Below are positions 1 to 9,535 of a DNA stretch of 64,000 nucleotides, piece by piece. Under the pieces are notes generated by a model. The model made no database searches, was not told the origin of the DNA, and saw nothing but the letters and a program-made list of their open reading frames with translations. The position numbers were made by a program, and so were the translations under genes. The stretch covers positions 214,338-278,337 of the forward strand of contig JAEPMD010000001.1 in the NCBI GenBank assembly GCA_017644105.1, written 5' to 3'. Origin of the DNA: Rhizobiaceae bacterium (GTDB lineage Bacteria > Pseudomonadota > Alphaproteobacteria > Rhizobiales > Rhizobiaceae). The first letter of the stretch is position 1. Each line of letters opens with the position of its first letter.

Positions 1-1
1 T

Positions 2-844
2 TCAGCAGATCCCGGCCGCTTGTCTGATGAAGTTGGGTCAATTGGGTTATTTGGCGGATCTCGATTAATTTGGGTGAAAAATGCCGCGAATGATAAAAAG
101 CTCGTAAGTGCCCTATCCGCTGTTTTGGAGGAAATTGGTGATGGCGTTTCTCTAATTATTGAAGCTGGTGATTTAAAAAAATCTTCTTCATTACGCAAAA
201 CTATCGAAAAGGCTGGACCGGCCGTTGCTATTCCTTGCTATGCTGATGATGGTCGCGCCTTGCAAAACCTCATCGATCAAGAACTTAACAACGCGAATAT
301 GCGTTTAGATATGGACGCCCGGCAATTATTACTCACTTTTTTAGGTGGCGATCGCTTAGCCAGTCGTGGTGAGATTCAAAAATTGATCCTTTACTGCCAC
401 GGACAAGAGCAAATTCATATTGATGATGTAATTGCAGTGATAGGGGATGCGTCTTCAATATCTGTAGATGAAACTATTGATGCAATTTTATCCGGTAATA
501 TCAACGGTTTAGACGCATCATTCAACCGTATCATCTCATCAAAAACGCCAGTCTTTTTGATCTTGCGCTCTTGCTTGATCCAATTACAACAGCTTGATCT
601 TATGCGCACGGAGGTTGAAACCAAAAATAAACGCGCCAGCCAAGTGATGGCTGAGATAGGTCGGTTTATTCATTTCAAACGCAAGCCCGTCTTTGAAAAG
701 GCCTTGAACAAATGGTCATGCCAAAAATTACGGCTGGAGATGGACAAAATATCCAATACCATCCTTGAAACAAGACGCAATGCAGCGCTTGAAACAAGCA
801 TTGCGCGTCAAGCACTAATGCGTGTTTGCTTGCTCAGCAGATAA
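2..844 (+). CDS. holA: DNA polymerase III subunit delta (5' end outside window)
   Basis: Delta subunit of the clamp loader, which opens the beta sliding clamp during loading. The reading frame is open from base 2, and translation from there (S-A-D-P-G-R-L before SDEVGSIGLFGG) matches the N-terminal third of HolA, so the real start lies upstream of the window. The TTG at 20 is internal. About 280 residues are visible of a usual 330-345. The LFGG-x-RLIWV segment, the later FLGGDR region and the helical C-terminus with RRNAALE fit the family. It faces parB, with only 8 bases between the stop codons, and is the only plus-strand gene left of the origin. The family call is from remembered similarity. 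Confidence 0.88.
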   Translation, partial: SADPGRLSDEVGSIGLFGGSRLIWVKNAANDKKLVSALSAVLEEIGDGVSLIIEAGDLKKSSSLRKTIEKAGPAVAIPCYADDGRALQNLIDQELNNANMRLDMDARQLLLTFLGGDRLASRGEIQKLILYCHGQEQIHIDDVIAVIGDASSISVDETIDAILSGNINGLDASFNRIISSKTPVFLILRSCLIQLQQLDLMRTEVETKNKRASQVMAEIGRFIHFKRKPVFEKALNKWSCQKLRLEMDKISNTILETRRNAALETSIARQALMRVCLLSR

Positions 845-852
845 GTTGCTAC

Positions 853-1740
853 TTAGCCGGCAACGCCCAGCAATTTACAAATAGAATCAAGTTGCTCCAA
901 AGATTTATAACTAATCTGCAACTTTCCTTTTTCACCCTTGTGATCAAGCTGAACTTTGAGCCCCAAGACATCTGTCAGGCTTTTTTCTAGAGCGAGTGTA
1001 TCGGCATCTTTTTGGGCAGGTTCTTTTTTGGCTGATGCTTGCGTGGTGCCGTTAATATCTTCTTGCGCCAAACGTTCAGCATCACGAACCGAGAGACCTT
1101 TTTCGACGATGAGCTTTGCAAGTGCTAAAGGATCGGATGTTGAAACCAGTGCGCGTGCATGGCCAGCTGATAAGCTTCCGTCAACCAACATGTCTCTCAC
1201 GCTATCCGGCAATTTTAACAAACGAAGGCTATTAGCGACATGCGAACGACTTTTTCCGATCACTTCACCTAAATCGTTTTGCGTATAATCGTAATGAGAC
1301 ATTAATTGCTCATATCCGAGTGCTTCCTCAAGCGGATTTAGGTCAGCACGCTGAACATTTTCAACAATTGCAATCTCGAGCGCTGTTTTGTCGTCAACAT
1401 CACGCACTAAAACCGGAATTTCAGTGAGTTCAGCCTGTTGAGCTGCGCGCCAACGGCGTTCACCCGCTATAATTTCATAACGATCATCGCTTACCTTGCG
1501 GACAACGATGGGCTGAACAATGCCGTGCTTACGAATGGACCGCGCTAGATCGACCAGGTCATCGGGATCAAAGTTTTGGCGCGGGTTTTCCGAATTACGG
1601 ACAACAAATTCGATCGGTAATTGTTGATCAGGATTAATTTTTGGCTCACTGGCGGGCTTATTGTTATCGACGTTATCCATTTCGCCAATCAGCGCTGCCA
1701 AACCGCGACCTAAACGCTTTTTTGATTGTTCATCACTCAT
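853..1740 (-). CDS. parB: Chromosome-partitioning protein ParB
   Basis: CTP-dependent DNA clamp that loads at parS and spreads to form the origin-segregation complex. 295 residues, usual length. The N-terminus (KKRLGRGLAALIGE, about residues 7-20) is the ParA-stimulating peptide. The CTP-binding motifs are GERRWRA (about 93-99) and ENVQRADLNPLEEA (about 127-140). A helix-turn-helix follows (about 154-176), and the C-terminal part after 240 is the dimerisation domain. It lies 32 bases downstream of parA and is presumably cotranscribed. Four parS-like sites at 3185-5214 are its probable loading sites. Confidence 0.97.
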   Translation of the reverse strand: MSDEQSKKRLGRGLAALIGEMDNVDNNKPASEPKINPDQQLPIEFVVRNSENPRQNFDPDDLVDLARSIRKHGIVQPIVVRKVSDDRYEIIAGERRWRAAQQAELTEIPVLVRDVDDKTALEIAIVENVQRADLNPLEEALGYEQLMSHYDYTQNDLGEVIGKSRSHVANSLRLLKLPDSVRDMLVDGSLSAGHARALVSTSDPLALAKLIVEKGLSVRDAERLAQEDINGTTQASAKKEPAQKDADTLALEKSLTDVLGLKVQLDHKGEKGKLQISYKSLEQLDSICKLLGVAG

Positions 1741-1772
1741 AAAACAAACCTATCTCTATCAATATGGCCAAA

Positions 1773-2567
1773 CTATGCAGCTTTGTGGCTTCTCTCTCGT
1801 TGAATAACTTCTGACGCCAATTTCAAATAGGCTTGGCTACCTGAACAAGCCAAATCATACAAAATGGCTGGTTTTCCATAAGACGGCGCCTCAGAAACCC
1901 GAACATTTCGCGGAATAAGCGTGTGATAAACTTTCTCACCCAAATTCTCACGAACGTCGGCCACAACTTGGTGTGCCAGCTTATTGCGCGAATCATACAT
2001 GGTCATCACAATACCTTGGATCTCAAGATCAGGATTTAATGTATCGCGAACTTGTCCAACAGTTTCAAGCAGTTGGCTCAAACCTTCGAGCGCAAAAAAC
2101 TCACATTGAAGCGGCACTAGAACTGAATGTGCTGCCGCCATTGCATTCATTGTCAAAAGATTTAAGGATGGCGGGCAATCAATTAAAATATAATCATATT
2201 GAACTGCATCTGAACCGTTTAGCACTTTCTTCAGGCGAAACGCGCGTTGGCTATCACCCGAAATTTCCATTTCAAGGCCAAGAAGGTCCATTGTGGACGG
2301 CACGATATCCAAATTTGGTACAGCTGTCTTTTGGCAGGCTTCGGAAAGCTCCGCTTCATACATCAATACGTCGTATGAGGATAAATCACGGTTTATACGC
2401 TCAATACCAAGTCCAGTACTGGCATTCCCTTGCGGATCCAAATCAACAATTAGCACACGTTCGCCTATTGCAGCCAAAGCTGTCGCAAGGTTAATCGCAG
2501 TTGTTGTCTTGCCAACACCACCCTTTTGATTAGCAACTGTAATAATCCGGTTCTTAACTTGAGACAT
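1773..2567 (-). CDS. parA: Chromosome-partitioning ATPase ParA
   Basis: Walker-type ATPase whose ATP-bound dimer coats the nucleoid and moves ParB-parS complexes. 264 residues from the ATG at 2567 (MSQVKNRIITVANQKGG). A TTG three codons upstream is possible but less likely. The deviant Walker A KGGVGKTT is at about residues 15-22, the switch I-like DLDPQGNAS region follows, and DCPPSLN is Walker B. It starts 38 bases after rsmG and precedes parB, the standard alphaproteobacterial arrangement. No second partition cassette is seen, and the linkage to rsmG/mnmG marks this as the chromosomal system. Confidence 0.97.
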   Translation of the reverse strand: MSQVKNRIITVANQKGGVGKTTTAINLATALAAIGERVLIVDLDPQGNASTGLGIERINRDLSSYDVLMYEAELSEACQKTAVPNLDIVPSTMDLLGLEMEISGDSQRAFRLKKVLNGSDAVQYDYILIDCPPSLNLLTMNAMAAAHSVLVPLQCEFFALEGLSQLLETVGQVRDTLNPDLEIQGIVMTMYDSRNKLAHQVVADVRENLGEKVYHTLIPRNVRVSEAPSYGKPAILYDLACSGSQAYLKLASEVIQRERSHKAA

Positions 2568-2605
2568 TTTACCCAACTTTTATCAAAAAACCGCAACAAA
2601 CCTAT

Positions 2606-3229
2606 CTAAAGTCTCTTGAGGCTATCAATTTGTAAAATAACCGATCCATCTTGAATCTGACTATCATATTTTACCAGATTAAAGTCCCATCGACTACGGG
2701 CAAGTTCGATTTCCAACTGATAATCCCGACCTTTATGAAGGTATGTGGATAAATTTTTATTTGTGTCAAACCAAGGTTCTGACATCTCCATAAGATCATC
2801 CAAAGACGCCAGCGCACGGGCTGATATCGCGTCAATTTCTGGTGCAATTTCAAAGGCATCCGCGACTCGAACAGGATGAACGCTTGCCCTTGCACCCGTT
2901 TGAACAATCGTATTGCGCAAAAACGCTGCTTTCTTCTGATTACTTTCGATGAGATATACCCAGCCAGCACCATGTTCCGCCAGGCAAATACCGGTCACGA
3001 TCCCTGGGAAACCGGCGCCACTTCCCATATCCAACCAGCTTTTAGGTTGCGGATCGAGCGCCCATATCTGCAGACTGTCAAGGATATGACGCTCCCACAG
3101 ATCGCCCACAGTGGTCGGAGATATGAGATTGATGGTTTTTTGCCATTTACGCACAATATCGCCGTACTGACGCAATCTCGCCCATGTTTCACGTGAAACA
3201 TTCACGGACTCTTCAAAACTATCTGACAT
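2606..3229 (-). CDS. rsmG: 16S rRNA (guanine-N7)-methyltransferase RsmG
   Basis: Methylates N7 of G527 in 16S rRNA (E. coli numbering) using S-adenosylmethionine. 207 residues, usual length. The motif WLDMGSGAGFPG (SAM binding) and LIESNQKKAAFL follow the N-terminal helical region; SARALASLDDL is the conserved later motif. The codons for residues N-V-S-R-E-T near the start form a perfect parS palindrome at 3185-3200, so this DNA has a second role as a ParB loading site. It lies 11 bases after mnmG and 38 before parA. Confidence 0.95.
   Translation of the reverse strand: MSDSFEESVNVSRETWARLRQYGDIVRKWQKTINLISPTTVGDLWERHILDSLQIWALDPQPKSWLDMGSGAGFPGIVTGICLAEHGAGWVYLIESNQKKAAFLRNTIVQTGARASVHPVRVADAFEIAPEIDAISARALASLDDLMEMSEPWFDTNKNLSTYLHKGRDYQLEIELARSRWDFNLVKYDSQIQDGSVILQIDSLKRL
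3185..3200. promoter_or_regulatory. parS site, perfect 16-bp palindrome
   Basis: The sequence TGTTTCACGTGAAACA matches the canonical bacterial parS at every position. It lies inside the 5' coding part of rsmG, encoding the NVSRET stretch, about 0.6 kb from parA and 6.4 kb from the probable origin. It is the expected primary ParB loading site. Confidence 0.93.
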
Positions 3230-3240
3230 ATAAAACCTTG

Positions 3241-5109
3241 TTAAGACGCTTCAACAGCGCCCTTTCCAGTGTGCCTTTTTAGATAAGTAAGAATCAATGC
3301 AATGGCAGCAGGAGTCATTCCATCAATCTTATTCGCATGAGCAATAGAGGCTGGACGGTTCGTATTTAATTTATGCTTTAATTCATTTGATAAACCGGGA
3401 AGCACATCAAAATCAAAATCTTCAGGGATCAAACGACCCTCTTCTCTTTGCTGAATACGAATATCATTCTTCTGGCGATCCATATAAACCGCATAGATCG
3501 CATCAATCTCTACCGTTTCAAGGACATTCCGTTCAAATCTGGCTAATTCAGGCCAAACCTTTAAAATATCGTCCAAAGTAATCTTCGGATATGACAGTAA
3601 TTTAAATGCTGATCGACGAATACCATCCTTATTCAATTTGAAGCCATGGCTTTCCGCTTCATTTGGCGTTAAAGAAAACGACTCAAAAGCTTCCCGACAC
3701 TCTTCAATCCAATTTTGCCAAGTTTCAAACTTTTCGCGACGCTGATCAGACACACAGCCCATTGAAATCCCGATAGGTGTCAGTCTCAAATCTGCATTGT
3801 CAGCCCGCAAAGTCAAACGAAACTCGGCTCGAGATGTAAACATGCGATAAGGTTCCGTCACACCATGGGTCGTTAGATCATCAATCATCACCCCAATATA
3901 GGATGTGGAACGACTGAAAATGATCTCATCCCCGCCAGAAGCTTTACGTGCAGCGTTCAATCCTGCCACAAGACCCTGTGCACCAGCCTCTTCATAGCCG
4001 GTTGTGCCACTAATCTGTCCAGCTAAAAAGAATCCAGATAGTTTTTTCAGCTCTAGGGTCTGTTTTAACTCTCGTGGGTCTACATAATCATATTCAATCG
4101 CATAACCTGGCTGCAAAATTGTTACATTTTCTAGACCAGGTATGGTTCGAATAAATTTATCCTGAACATCCTCAGGCAAAGACGTGGAAATGCCATTTGG
4201 ATAAACCGTGTCATCATCCAGACCCTCGGGCTCCAAGAATATCTGATGACCATCACGATCGCCGAATTTAACAATTTTATCTTCGATAGATGGGCAATAA
4301 CGTGGGCCAACACCCTCTATCTGCCCGGAATACATGGCCGATTTAGAAATATTCTCTTCTATTATCTTATGCGTCGCCATTGTTGTGCGCGTAATACCGC
4401 AAGGAATCTGTTTTTGCTTCACACCTTCAGTCATAAAGGAAAATGGCACAGGATCTTCATCAGGACCTTGCTCTTCAAGCTGATCCCAAGCAATGGTTTT
4501 GCCATCTAATCTGGCAGGTGTTCCGGTTTTTAAGCGCTCTAATCTCAATCCAAGAGCTTCCAACCGATCAGAGAGACCAAGAGCCGGCGCTTCATTCATA
4601 CGTCCAGCTGGAATTTTCTTCTCACCAATATGAATCAGACCTCGTAAGAATGTTCCAGTGGTTAAGACAACCGACTTACAACGAAACTGGCGCCCATCTT
4701 TGGTCTGTACACCTTCAATAACCTCACCAGAAAGAATAAGATCATCTACCTCACCTTCTATAACTTCTAAGTTATTGATAGAATTAATATTTTTCTGCAT
4801 AGATTCACGATAGAGGCGGCGATCAGCTTGCGTTCGTGGTCCGCGAACAGCCGGGCCTTTGCGTCTATTGAGCATGCGATATTGAATTGCTGCATCATCG
4901 GTGACACGGCCCATCAATCCGTCTAATGCATCAATTTCACGTACTAAATGGCCTTTGCCAAGTCCGCCAATGGCTGGATTACATGACATAACGCCGATTG
5001 TATCGAATTTATGTGTAATTAGGGCAGTTTTTGCACCCATGCGCGCAGAAGCAGCCGCTGCTTCGCAGCCCGCATGTCCACCACCAATAACGATTACTTC
5101 GTAATCCAT
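3241..5109 (-). CDS. mnmG: tRNA uridine-5-carboxymethylaminomethyl synthesis enzyme MnmG (GidA)
   Basis: FAD-dependent partner of MnmE, which together install cmnm5 on the wobble uridine of certain tRNAs. 622 residues, normal length. The N-terminal dinucleotide-binding motif is [12 protein letters not shown] (about residues 7-18), followed by the conserved [22 protein letters not shown] block. The middle GTPARLDG and [10 protein letters not shown] blocks and the C-terminal MnmE/tRNA-contact helices ([18 protein letters not shown]) are intact. It sits between mnmE (102-base gap carrying three parS-like sites) and rsmG, as in most Alphaproteobacteria. Confidence 0.97.
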   Translation of the reverse strand: MDYEVIVIGGGHAGCEAAAASARMGAKTALITHKFDTIGVMSCNPAIGGLGKGHLVREIDALDGLMGRVTDDAAIQYRMLNRRKGPAVRGPRTQADRRLYRESMQKNINSINNLEVIEGEVDDLILSGEVIEGVQTKDGRQFRCKSVVLTTGTFLRGLIHIGEKKIPAGRMNEAPALGLSDRLEALGLRLERLKTGTPARLDGKTIAWDQLEEQGPDEDPVPFSFMTEGVKQKQIPCGITRTTMATHKIIEENISKSAMYSGQIEGVGPRYCPSIEDKIVKFGDRDGHQIFLEPEGLDDDTVYPNGISTSLPEDVQDKFIRTIPGLENVTILQPGYAIEYDYVDPRELKQTLELKKLSGFFLAGQISGTTGYEEAGAQGLVAGLNAARKASGGDEIIFSRSTSYIGVMIDDLTTHGVTEPYRMFTSRAEFRLTLRADNADLRLTPIGISMGCVSDQRREKFETWQNWIEECREAFESFSLTPNEAESHGFKLNKDGIRRSAFKLLSYPKITLDDILKVWPELARFERNVLETVEIDAIYAVYMDRQKNDIRIQQREEGRLIPEDFDFDVLPGLSNELKHKLNTNRPASIAHANKIDGMTPAAIALILTYLKRHTGKGAVEAS

Positions 5110-5141
5110 AAGACACCCAATAAAAATATTATCAGAATATA

Positions 5142-5157
5142 CGTTTCACGTGGAACC
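5142..5157. promoter_or_regulatory. parS-like site, 13 of 16 matches
   Basis: The sequence CGTTTCACGTGGAACC keeps the central TTTCACGTG and differs from canonical parS at positions 1, 12 and 16. It is non-coding, just upstream of mnmG, and is one of three spaced copies in the mnmE-mnmG gap. Confidence 0.6.
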
Positions 5158-5165
5158 AAACAAAA

Positions 5166-5181
5166 TGATTCACGTGAGTCA
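5166..5181. promoter_or_regulatory. parS-like site, 13 of 16 matches
   Basis: The sequence TGATTCACGTGAGTCA keeps the TTCACGTGA core, with mismatches at positions 3, 13 and 14. It is itself nearly symmetric, so the outer bases may have drifted in concert. It begins 24 bases from the start of the previous site. Confidence 0.6.
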
Positions 5182-5198
5182 TTCAATCAAGCTTCAAG

Positions 5199-5214
5199 TG
5201 TTTCACGTGAATCA
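5199..5214. promoter_or_regulatory. parS-like site, 15 of 16 matches
   Basis: The sequence TGTTTCACGTGAATCA has a single mismatch to canonical parS. It overlaps the TGA stop codon of mnmE at 5212-5214. It begins 33 bases from the start of the previous site. Confidence 0.82.
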
Positions 5215-6543
5215 TTTACCCACGCAGAACTCACTAAAGATAACTCCGAGAAGATCTTCTACATCAACGCGACCTGTAATTCTACCCAAATAATCTTGCG
5301 AAAGGCGCAAGTGTTCGCTTCGCAATTCAATTGGTAGGTCAGCATTGTCTAGCGCATTTAAAAGTTCGCGTGAGGCAGACTCCAAAAGTTCAACATGTCT
5401 GCGCCGTGTGGGCACAACTAGATCATCTTTTAAATCCGATAATCTAAGTTTCTCTTTGATAAGCTCAATCAAGATATCTAGATCTTCTGATTTAGATGTA
5501 GATAATGATATGTCGGTACTTATTGACCATTTTGCATCCGTTTTATCCGACTTCGTGCCGATGACAATTCGGTTTTCAAACGAAGATAACTTAGTAAATT
5601 CAACATCTTCCTCAATATTTGGCTCAATCAGATGAAGAATTAAGTCCGCATGCTTTAACTCTTCCATAGCTTTATAAATGCCAATCTGTTCCACTCGACT
5701 ATCCGTTTCGCGTAAACCAGCTGTATCTTTTAAAACAACTAAAAAGCCATCCAAATCTAACCGAACTTCTAGAATATCACGTGTTGTTCCCTGCTCATCA
5801 GACACAATAGCAACATCACGCCCAGCTAAGGTATTCATGAGTGATGACTTACCAGCATTTGGCGCACCGGCAATGACAATTGAAAACCCAGATCGGGAGA
5901 CTTCTCCAATCTTCGACTTAACAAGATGATCATTGATTTCTTCAATCAGAATAGAAATTTCTGACCAAATCTGATCAGACACTGAGCCAGGTATATCTTC
6001 TTCGTCAGAAAAATCCAATTCTGCCTCAATTAAAGCCCGCGATCGAAGAATTTGTGCATTCCAGCGCTCATATAGACGCTTCAAACCACCTTCAGCCTGT
6101 TCAACTGCCAATCTTCGCTGCATTTCCGTCTCAGATGATAGCAGATCAGCGAGGCCTTCCGCCTCTGTAAGATCCATTTTCCCGTTATCAAAGGCACGTT
6201 TTGTAAATTCACCGGCTTCCGCCAGTCTAAAACCGTCCAGTGAACTAAGTTCATCGAACAAAGTATCAACAACTGCGCGCCCACCGTGAACATGAAGTTC
6301 CGCACAATCTTCACCGGTAAAAGAGTTTGGACCAGGGAAAAATAACACCAAACCCTTGTCGATCAGATGATTGTTTTGTTTCCGAATCGATTTCAAAGAC
6401 GCTATGCGTGGTTTAAGATCCGAAACACCAAGCGTTTCGAGGGCGAATCGAGCCTTCGGACCAGAAATCCGTATAACAGCAACGCCTGCCGGAACAGACC
6501 CAGAGGATAGAGCAAAGATAGTGTCAAATTCAGCCAATTTCAC
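5212..6543 (-). CDS. mnmE: tRNA modification GTPase MnmE (TrmE)
   Basis: Works with MnmG on wobble-uridine modification. 443 residues, beginning at a GTG (MKLAEFDTIFALSSG). The N-terminal formyl-THF-binding domain covers about residues 1-120. The inserted G domain has GAPNAGKSS, a GTTRD switch, DTAGLRE and a G4-type TKSD. The C-terminal residues CVGK are the characteristic cysteine tail. G4 reads TKxD rather than the usual NKxD, a small departure that may be normal in the clade. It lies 31 bases downstream of rho. Confidence 0.96.
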   Translation of the reverse strand: MKLAEFDTIFALSSGSVPAGVAVIRISGPKARFALETLGVSDLKPRIASLKSIRKQNNHLIDKGLVLFFPGPNSFTGEDCAELHVHGGRAVVDTLFDELSSLDGFRLAEAGEFTKRAFDNGKMDLTEAEGLADLLSSETEMQRRLAVEQAEGGLKRLYERWNAQILRSRALIEAELDFSDEEDIPGSVSDQIWSEISILIEEINDHLVKSKIGEVSRSGFSIVIAGAPNAGKSSLMNTLAGRDVAIVSDEQGTTRDILEVRLDLDGFLVVLKDTAGLRETDSRVEQIGIYKAMEELKHADLILHLIEPNIEEDVEFTKLSSFENRIVIGTKSDKTDAKWSISTDISLSTSKSEDLDILIELIKEKLRLSDLKDDLVVPTRRRHVELLESASRELLNALDNADLPIELRSEHLRLSQDYLGRITGRVDVEDLLGVIFSEFCVGK

Positions 6544-6574
6544 ACGCCTTTACATCATAATAAGTTAAGTCATT

Positions 6575-7840
6575 CTAAGTATTCATAGAATCGAAGAATT
6601 CTTGATTGCTCTTAGTCTGTTTAAACTTATCAATGAGGAATTCAATCGCATCTGTTGTACCCATTGGGGAAAGAATACGACGCAATACAAAGATTTTCTG
6701 CAGATCTTGTTTCGGAACCAGTAGGTCTTCCTTACGTGTGCCAGATTTCAGGATATCCATGGATGGATAAATACGCTTATCAGATACTTTGCGATCAAGA
6801 ACCATTTCAGAGTTGCCAGTACCTTTAAACTCTTCAAAGATAACTTCGTCCATACGAGAACCCGTATCAATCAACGCAGTTGCGATAATGGTGAGCGAGC
6901 CACCTTCTTCGATATTACGCGCGGCACCAAAGAAGCGTTTTGGACGTTGGAGCGCATTGGCATCCACACCACCTGTCAGAACCTTACCAGACGAAGGCAC
7001 AACAGTATTATAAGCGCGGCCCAATCTTGTGATCGAATCAAGCAAAATCACAACATCACGCCCATGCTCGACCAAGCGTTTTGCTTTTTCGATAACCATT
7101 TCCGCAACTTGTACGTGACGCACAGCTGGTTCATCAAAGGTGGAAGAAACAACCTCACCCTTCACCGAACGCTGCATATCTGTCACTTCTTCCGGACGCT
7201 CGTCGATCAATAAAACAATCAAATAGCATTCTGGGTGATTTGCAGTGATCGAATGCGCGATATTCTGCAAAAGAACAGTTTTACCCGTCCGCGGTGGCGC
7301 AACAATCAATCCACGCTGACCTTTACCCAAAGGCGCAACCAGATCTATCACACGACCGGACATGTCTTTATTCGTCGGATCATTCAGTTCCATATTGAAA
7401 CGTTCATCCGGATAAAGCGGTGTTAAATTATCAAAATGGACTTTATGTCGGATTTTCTCAGGATCATCAAAGTTAATCGTGCTGACCTTTAGAAGCGCAA
7501 AATAACGTTCGCCATCTTTCGGGCTACGAATAGGTCCTTCAACGGTGTCACCCGTTTTTAATGAAAATTTTCTGATCTGAGATGGAGAAATGTAAATATC
7601 ATCTGGACCTGGCAAATAGTTCGCACTGGCCGAACGCATGAAACCAAAACCGTCTTGAAGGACTTCAACAACACCCTGGCCGATGATTTCAACGTCTTGT
7701 TCAGCAAGCTTCGTCAAAATCGCAAACATCAATTCCTGTTTGCGCATCACGCTTGCATTTTCAACTTCAACGCTTTCGGCGAATTCTAATAATTCTGTTG
7801 GGGTCTTACTTTTGAGCTCTTGCAGCTTCATTTCTTGCAT
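6575..7840 (-). CDS. rho: Transcription termination factor Rho
   Basis: Hexameric RNA-dependent ATPase that terminates untranslated transcripts. The ATG at 7840 ([14 protein letters not shown]) gives 421 residues and the family's usual N-terminus; an in-frame upstream start at 7879 would add 13 atypical residues. The N-terminal Rho RNA-binding domain covers about 1-115, with the FGFMRSA RNA-contact motif. The ATPase core has PPRTGKT (P-loop) and [11 protein letters not shown] (Walker B). The gene is separated from hemJ by 145 bases with no gene, room for a leader. Confidence 0.97.
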   Translation of the reverse strand: MQEMKLQELKSKTPTELLEFAESVEVENASVMRKQELMFAILTKLAEQDVEIIGQGVVEVLQDGFGFMRSASANYLPGPDDIYISPSQIRKFSLKTGDTVEGPIRSPKDGERYFALLKVSTINFDDPEKIRHKVHFDNLTPLYPDERFNMELNDPTNKDMSGRVIDLVAPLGKGQRGLIVAPPRTGKTVLLQNIAHSITANHPECYLIVLLIDERPEEVTDMQRSVKGEVVSSTFDEPAVRHVQVAEMVIEKAKRLVEHGRDVVILLDSITRLGRAYNTVVPSSGKVLTGGVDANALQRPKRFFGAARNIEEGGSLTIIATALIDTGSRMDEVIFEEFKGTGNSEMVLDRKVSDKRIYPSMDILKSGTRKEDLLVPKQDLQKIFVLRRILSPMGTTDAIEFLIDKFKQTKSNQEFFDSMNT

Positions 7841-7985
7841 GAAAAATCCAGATAAAATGTAATGAGAACGCATCCGCATGGAAAAACCGAAGGACTCGGG
7901 CGGATCAATATAGCTCTTAAATAGCGATTATTGTCTAAAACTGCAAGAGGGAACCCAATTTTAGCTGTTCACGTTTCAATTCAGC

Positions 7986-8507
7986 CTAAAATGGGCGCAC
8001 AATCACCATAATCACGATACCAATCATCAACACAGTTGGTATCTCATTGGCCAAACGCCATTGTTTTTCAGATAATTGGTTTTCATCAACCGCAAATCGC
8101 TTTTGAGACTTAGACAGCCAGCCATGAACACCAGACATTGCAAAGACCAAAGCGAATTTCACCCAGAACCAACCAGCTAAATCAACCAGCCCGCTAAACA
8201 TGAGCCATAAACCCGCACCCCAGGTTACCATCATCGCAGGATTAATGATAACTTTCAGTAGTTTAAGTTCCATTATCTTAAGTTTTTCAGAAACCGGAGA
8301 GCCAGCTGCTTCGCTCGCATGATATACAAATAGTCGCGGCAGATATAACATCCCGGCCATCCATGAAATGACAGCGATAATATGAAGCGCTTTTATCCAA
8401 AGATAGAAATTCTCATTTTTCCAAGTCAACGCCAAAAAAGCGATGAATAGTACTGAAGCTATCGCCATGATTGGCTTTTTCTTTGATTTTTCAGCGACAT
8501 CACTCAT
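7986..8507 (-). CDS. hemJ: Protoporphyrinogen IX oxidase HemJ
   Basis: Inner-membrane heme-biosynthesis enzyme that oxidises protoporphyrinogen IX to protoporphyrin IX. 173 residues with four to five hydrophobic segments. The [21 protein letters not shown] region carries the conserved histidine thought to bind heme, and [12 protein letters not shown] carries a conserved lysine. The C-terminus ([19 protein letters not shown]) is typical. Its ATG overlaps the hemE stop by four bases, so translation of the two is probably coupled. Many Alphaproteobacteria use HemJ instead of HemG or HemY. Confidence 0.93.
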   Translation of the reverse strand: MSDVAEKSKKKPIMAIASVLFIAFLALTWKNENFYLWIKALHIIAVISWMAGMLYLPRLFVYHASEAAGSPVSEKLKIMELKLLKVIINPAMMVTWGAGLWLMFSGLVDLAGWFWVKFALVFAMSGVHGWLSKSQKRFAVDENQLSEKQWRLANEIPTVLMIGIVIMVIVRPF

Positions 8508-9535
8508 TTTTGATAACTCCTAACACGCTCTATAAGGCGGGTTACGTTTTCTGGATCAGCTTGCGGCGTAATGCCATGCCCAAGGTTAAAGATAAGTGGT
8601 CCATCAGACAATGTCTCCATAATTTGGTCAATTCCATCGTCTAATGCTTTGCCACCTGCAATCATCAACATTGGATCAAGATTACCCTGCACAGCACCAT
8701 CTTTTTGTAATTCTTTGGCAAAACTTAAAGGCACCGACCAATCAAGACCAATCCCATCTGATCCAACAGCCTGACGGTAACCACGAAGCAAAATCCCAGC
8801 TCCTTTGGCAAATGCAATAATCTTAGCATTTGGACGTTTTGCACGTACTTGATCGATAATCCGTTTAACAGGACCGATCGCAAATTTCTCAAACTCTTTT
8901 TCACCTAAAACACCAGCCCAGGAATCAAAAATTTGTACAGCATCAGCACCCGCATCAATTTGCGCGATCAAATATTCAGCTGACATATCTGCAAGCAGAT
9001 TTAAGAGCTTCATAAAAGATGCTTCATGCTCATACGCAAACAATCTTGCCGGCGCTTGATCAGGTGTGCCATGGCCGGCAATCATATAAGTTGCAACTGT
9101 CCAAGGCGCGCCACAGAAACCCAAAAGAGTGGTTTCATTAGGTAAATCAGCACGTAAACGGCGTACAGTTTCAAAAACAGGCGCTAAATGCTCAATAAAT
9201 CCATCCGTTATAAGATTGTCTATGCCTTTAACGTCAATAGGATCCATTTGCGGGCCTTCACCCGCTACAAATCTCACATTACGATCCAATGCGTCTGGTA
9301 TGACCAATATATCCGAAAACAAGATTGATGCATCAAAGCCATAACGACGAATAGGCTGCATGGTAACTTCAACAGCCAAATCTGGTGTGTAACAGAGATC
9401 GAGAAAGTTTGGTGCTTGTTTACGAGTTTCCCGATATTCCGGTAAATAACGTCCAGCTTGTCTCATAATCCATATGGGTGGTGGGAAAACAGTTTCGCCA
9501 TCTAATACTCGGAGCAATTTACGCGTTTCGGACAC
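8504..9535 (-). CDS. hemE: Uroporphyrinogen decarboxylase
   Basis: Decarboxylates the four acetate groups of uroporphyrinogen III to give coproporphyrinogen III in heme synthesis. 343 residues. The start is a GTG at 9535 preceded by a good GAGGTGG ribosome site. Conserved blocks include [18 protein letters not shown] near the N-terminus (substrate-binding Arg), [16 protein letters not shown] and the C-terminal NLGHGI. It is the last minus-strand gene before the origin-like gap; hemE next to oriC is a classic alphaproteobacterial marker, as in Caulobacter. Confidence 0.97.
   Translation of the reverse strand: MSETRKLLRVLDGETVFPPPIWIMRQAGRYLPEYRETRKQAPNFLDLCYTPDLAVEVTMQPIRRYGFDASILFSDILVIPDALDRNVRFVAGEGPQMDPIDVKGIDNLITDGFIEHLAPVFETVRRLRADLPNETTLLGFCGAPWTVATYMIAGHGTPDQAPARLFAYEHEASFMKLLNLLADMSAEYLIAQIDAGADAVQIFDSWAGVLGEKEFEKFAIGPVKRIIDQVRAKRPNAKIIAFAKGAGILLRGYRQAVGSDGIGLDWSVPLSFAKELQKDGAVQGNLDPMLMIAGGKALDDGIDQIMETLSDGPLIFNLGHGITPQADPENVTRLIERVRSYQK

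Noticed and set aside
845..862. Small hairpin GTTGC/GCAAC between holA and parB
   Set aside because: Only five base pairs and no T-run, and it overlaps the end of parB.
1973..2494. Antisense open frame of 173 residues over parA
   Set aside because: It is a shadow of the parA codons. No ribosome site and no recognisable motif.
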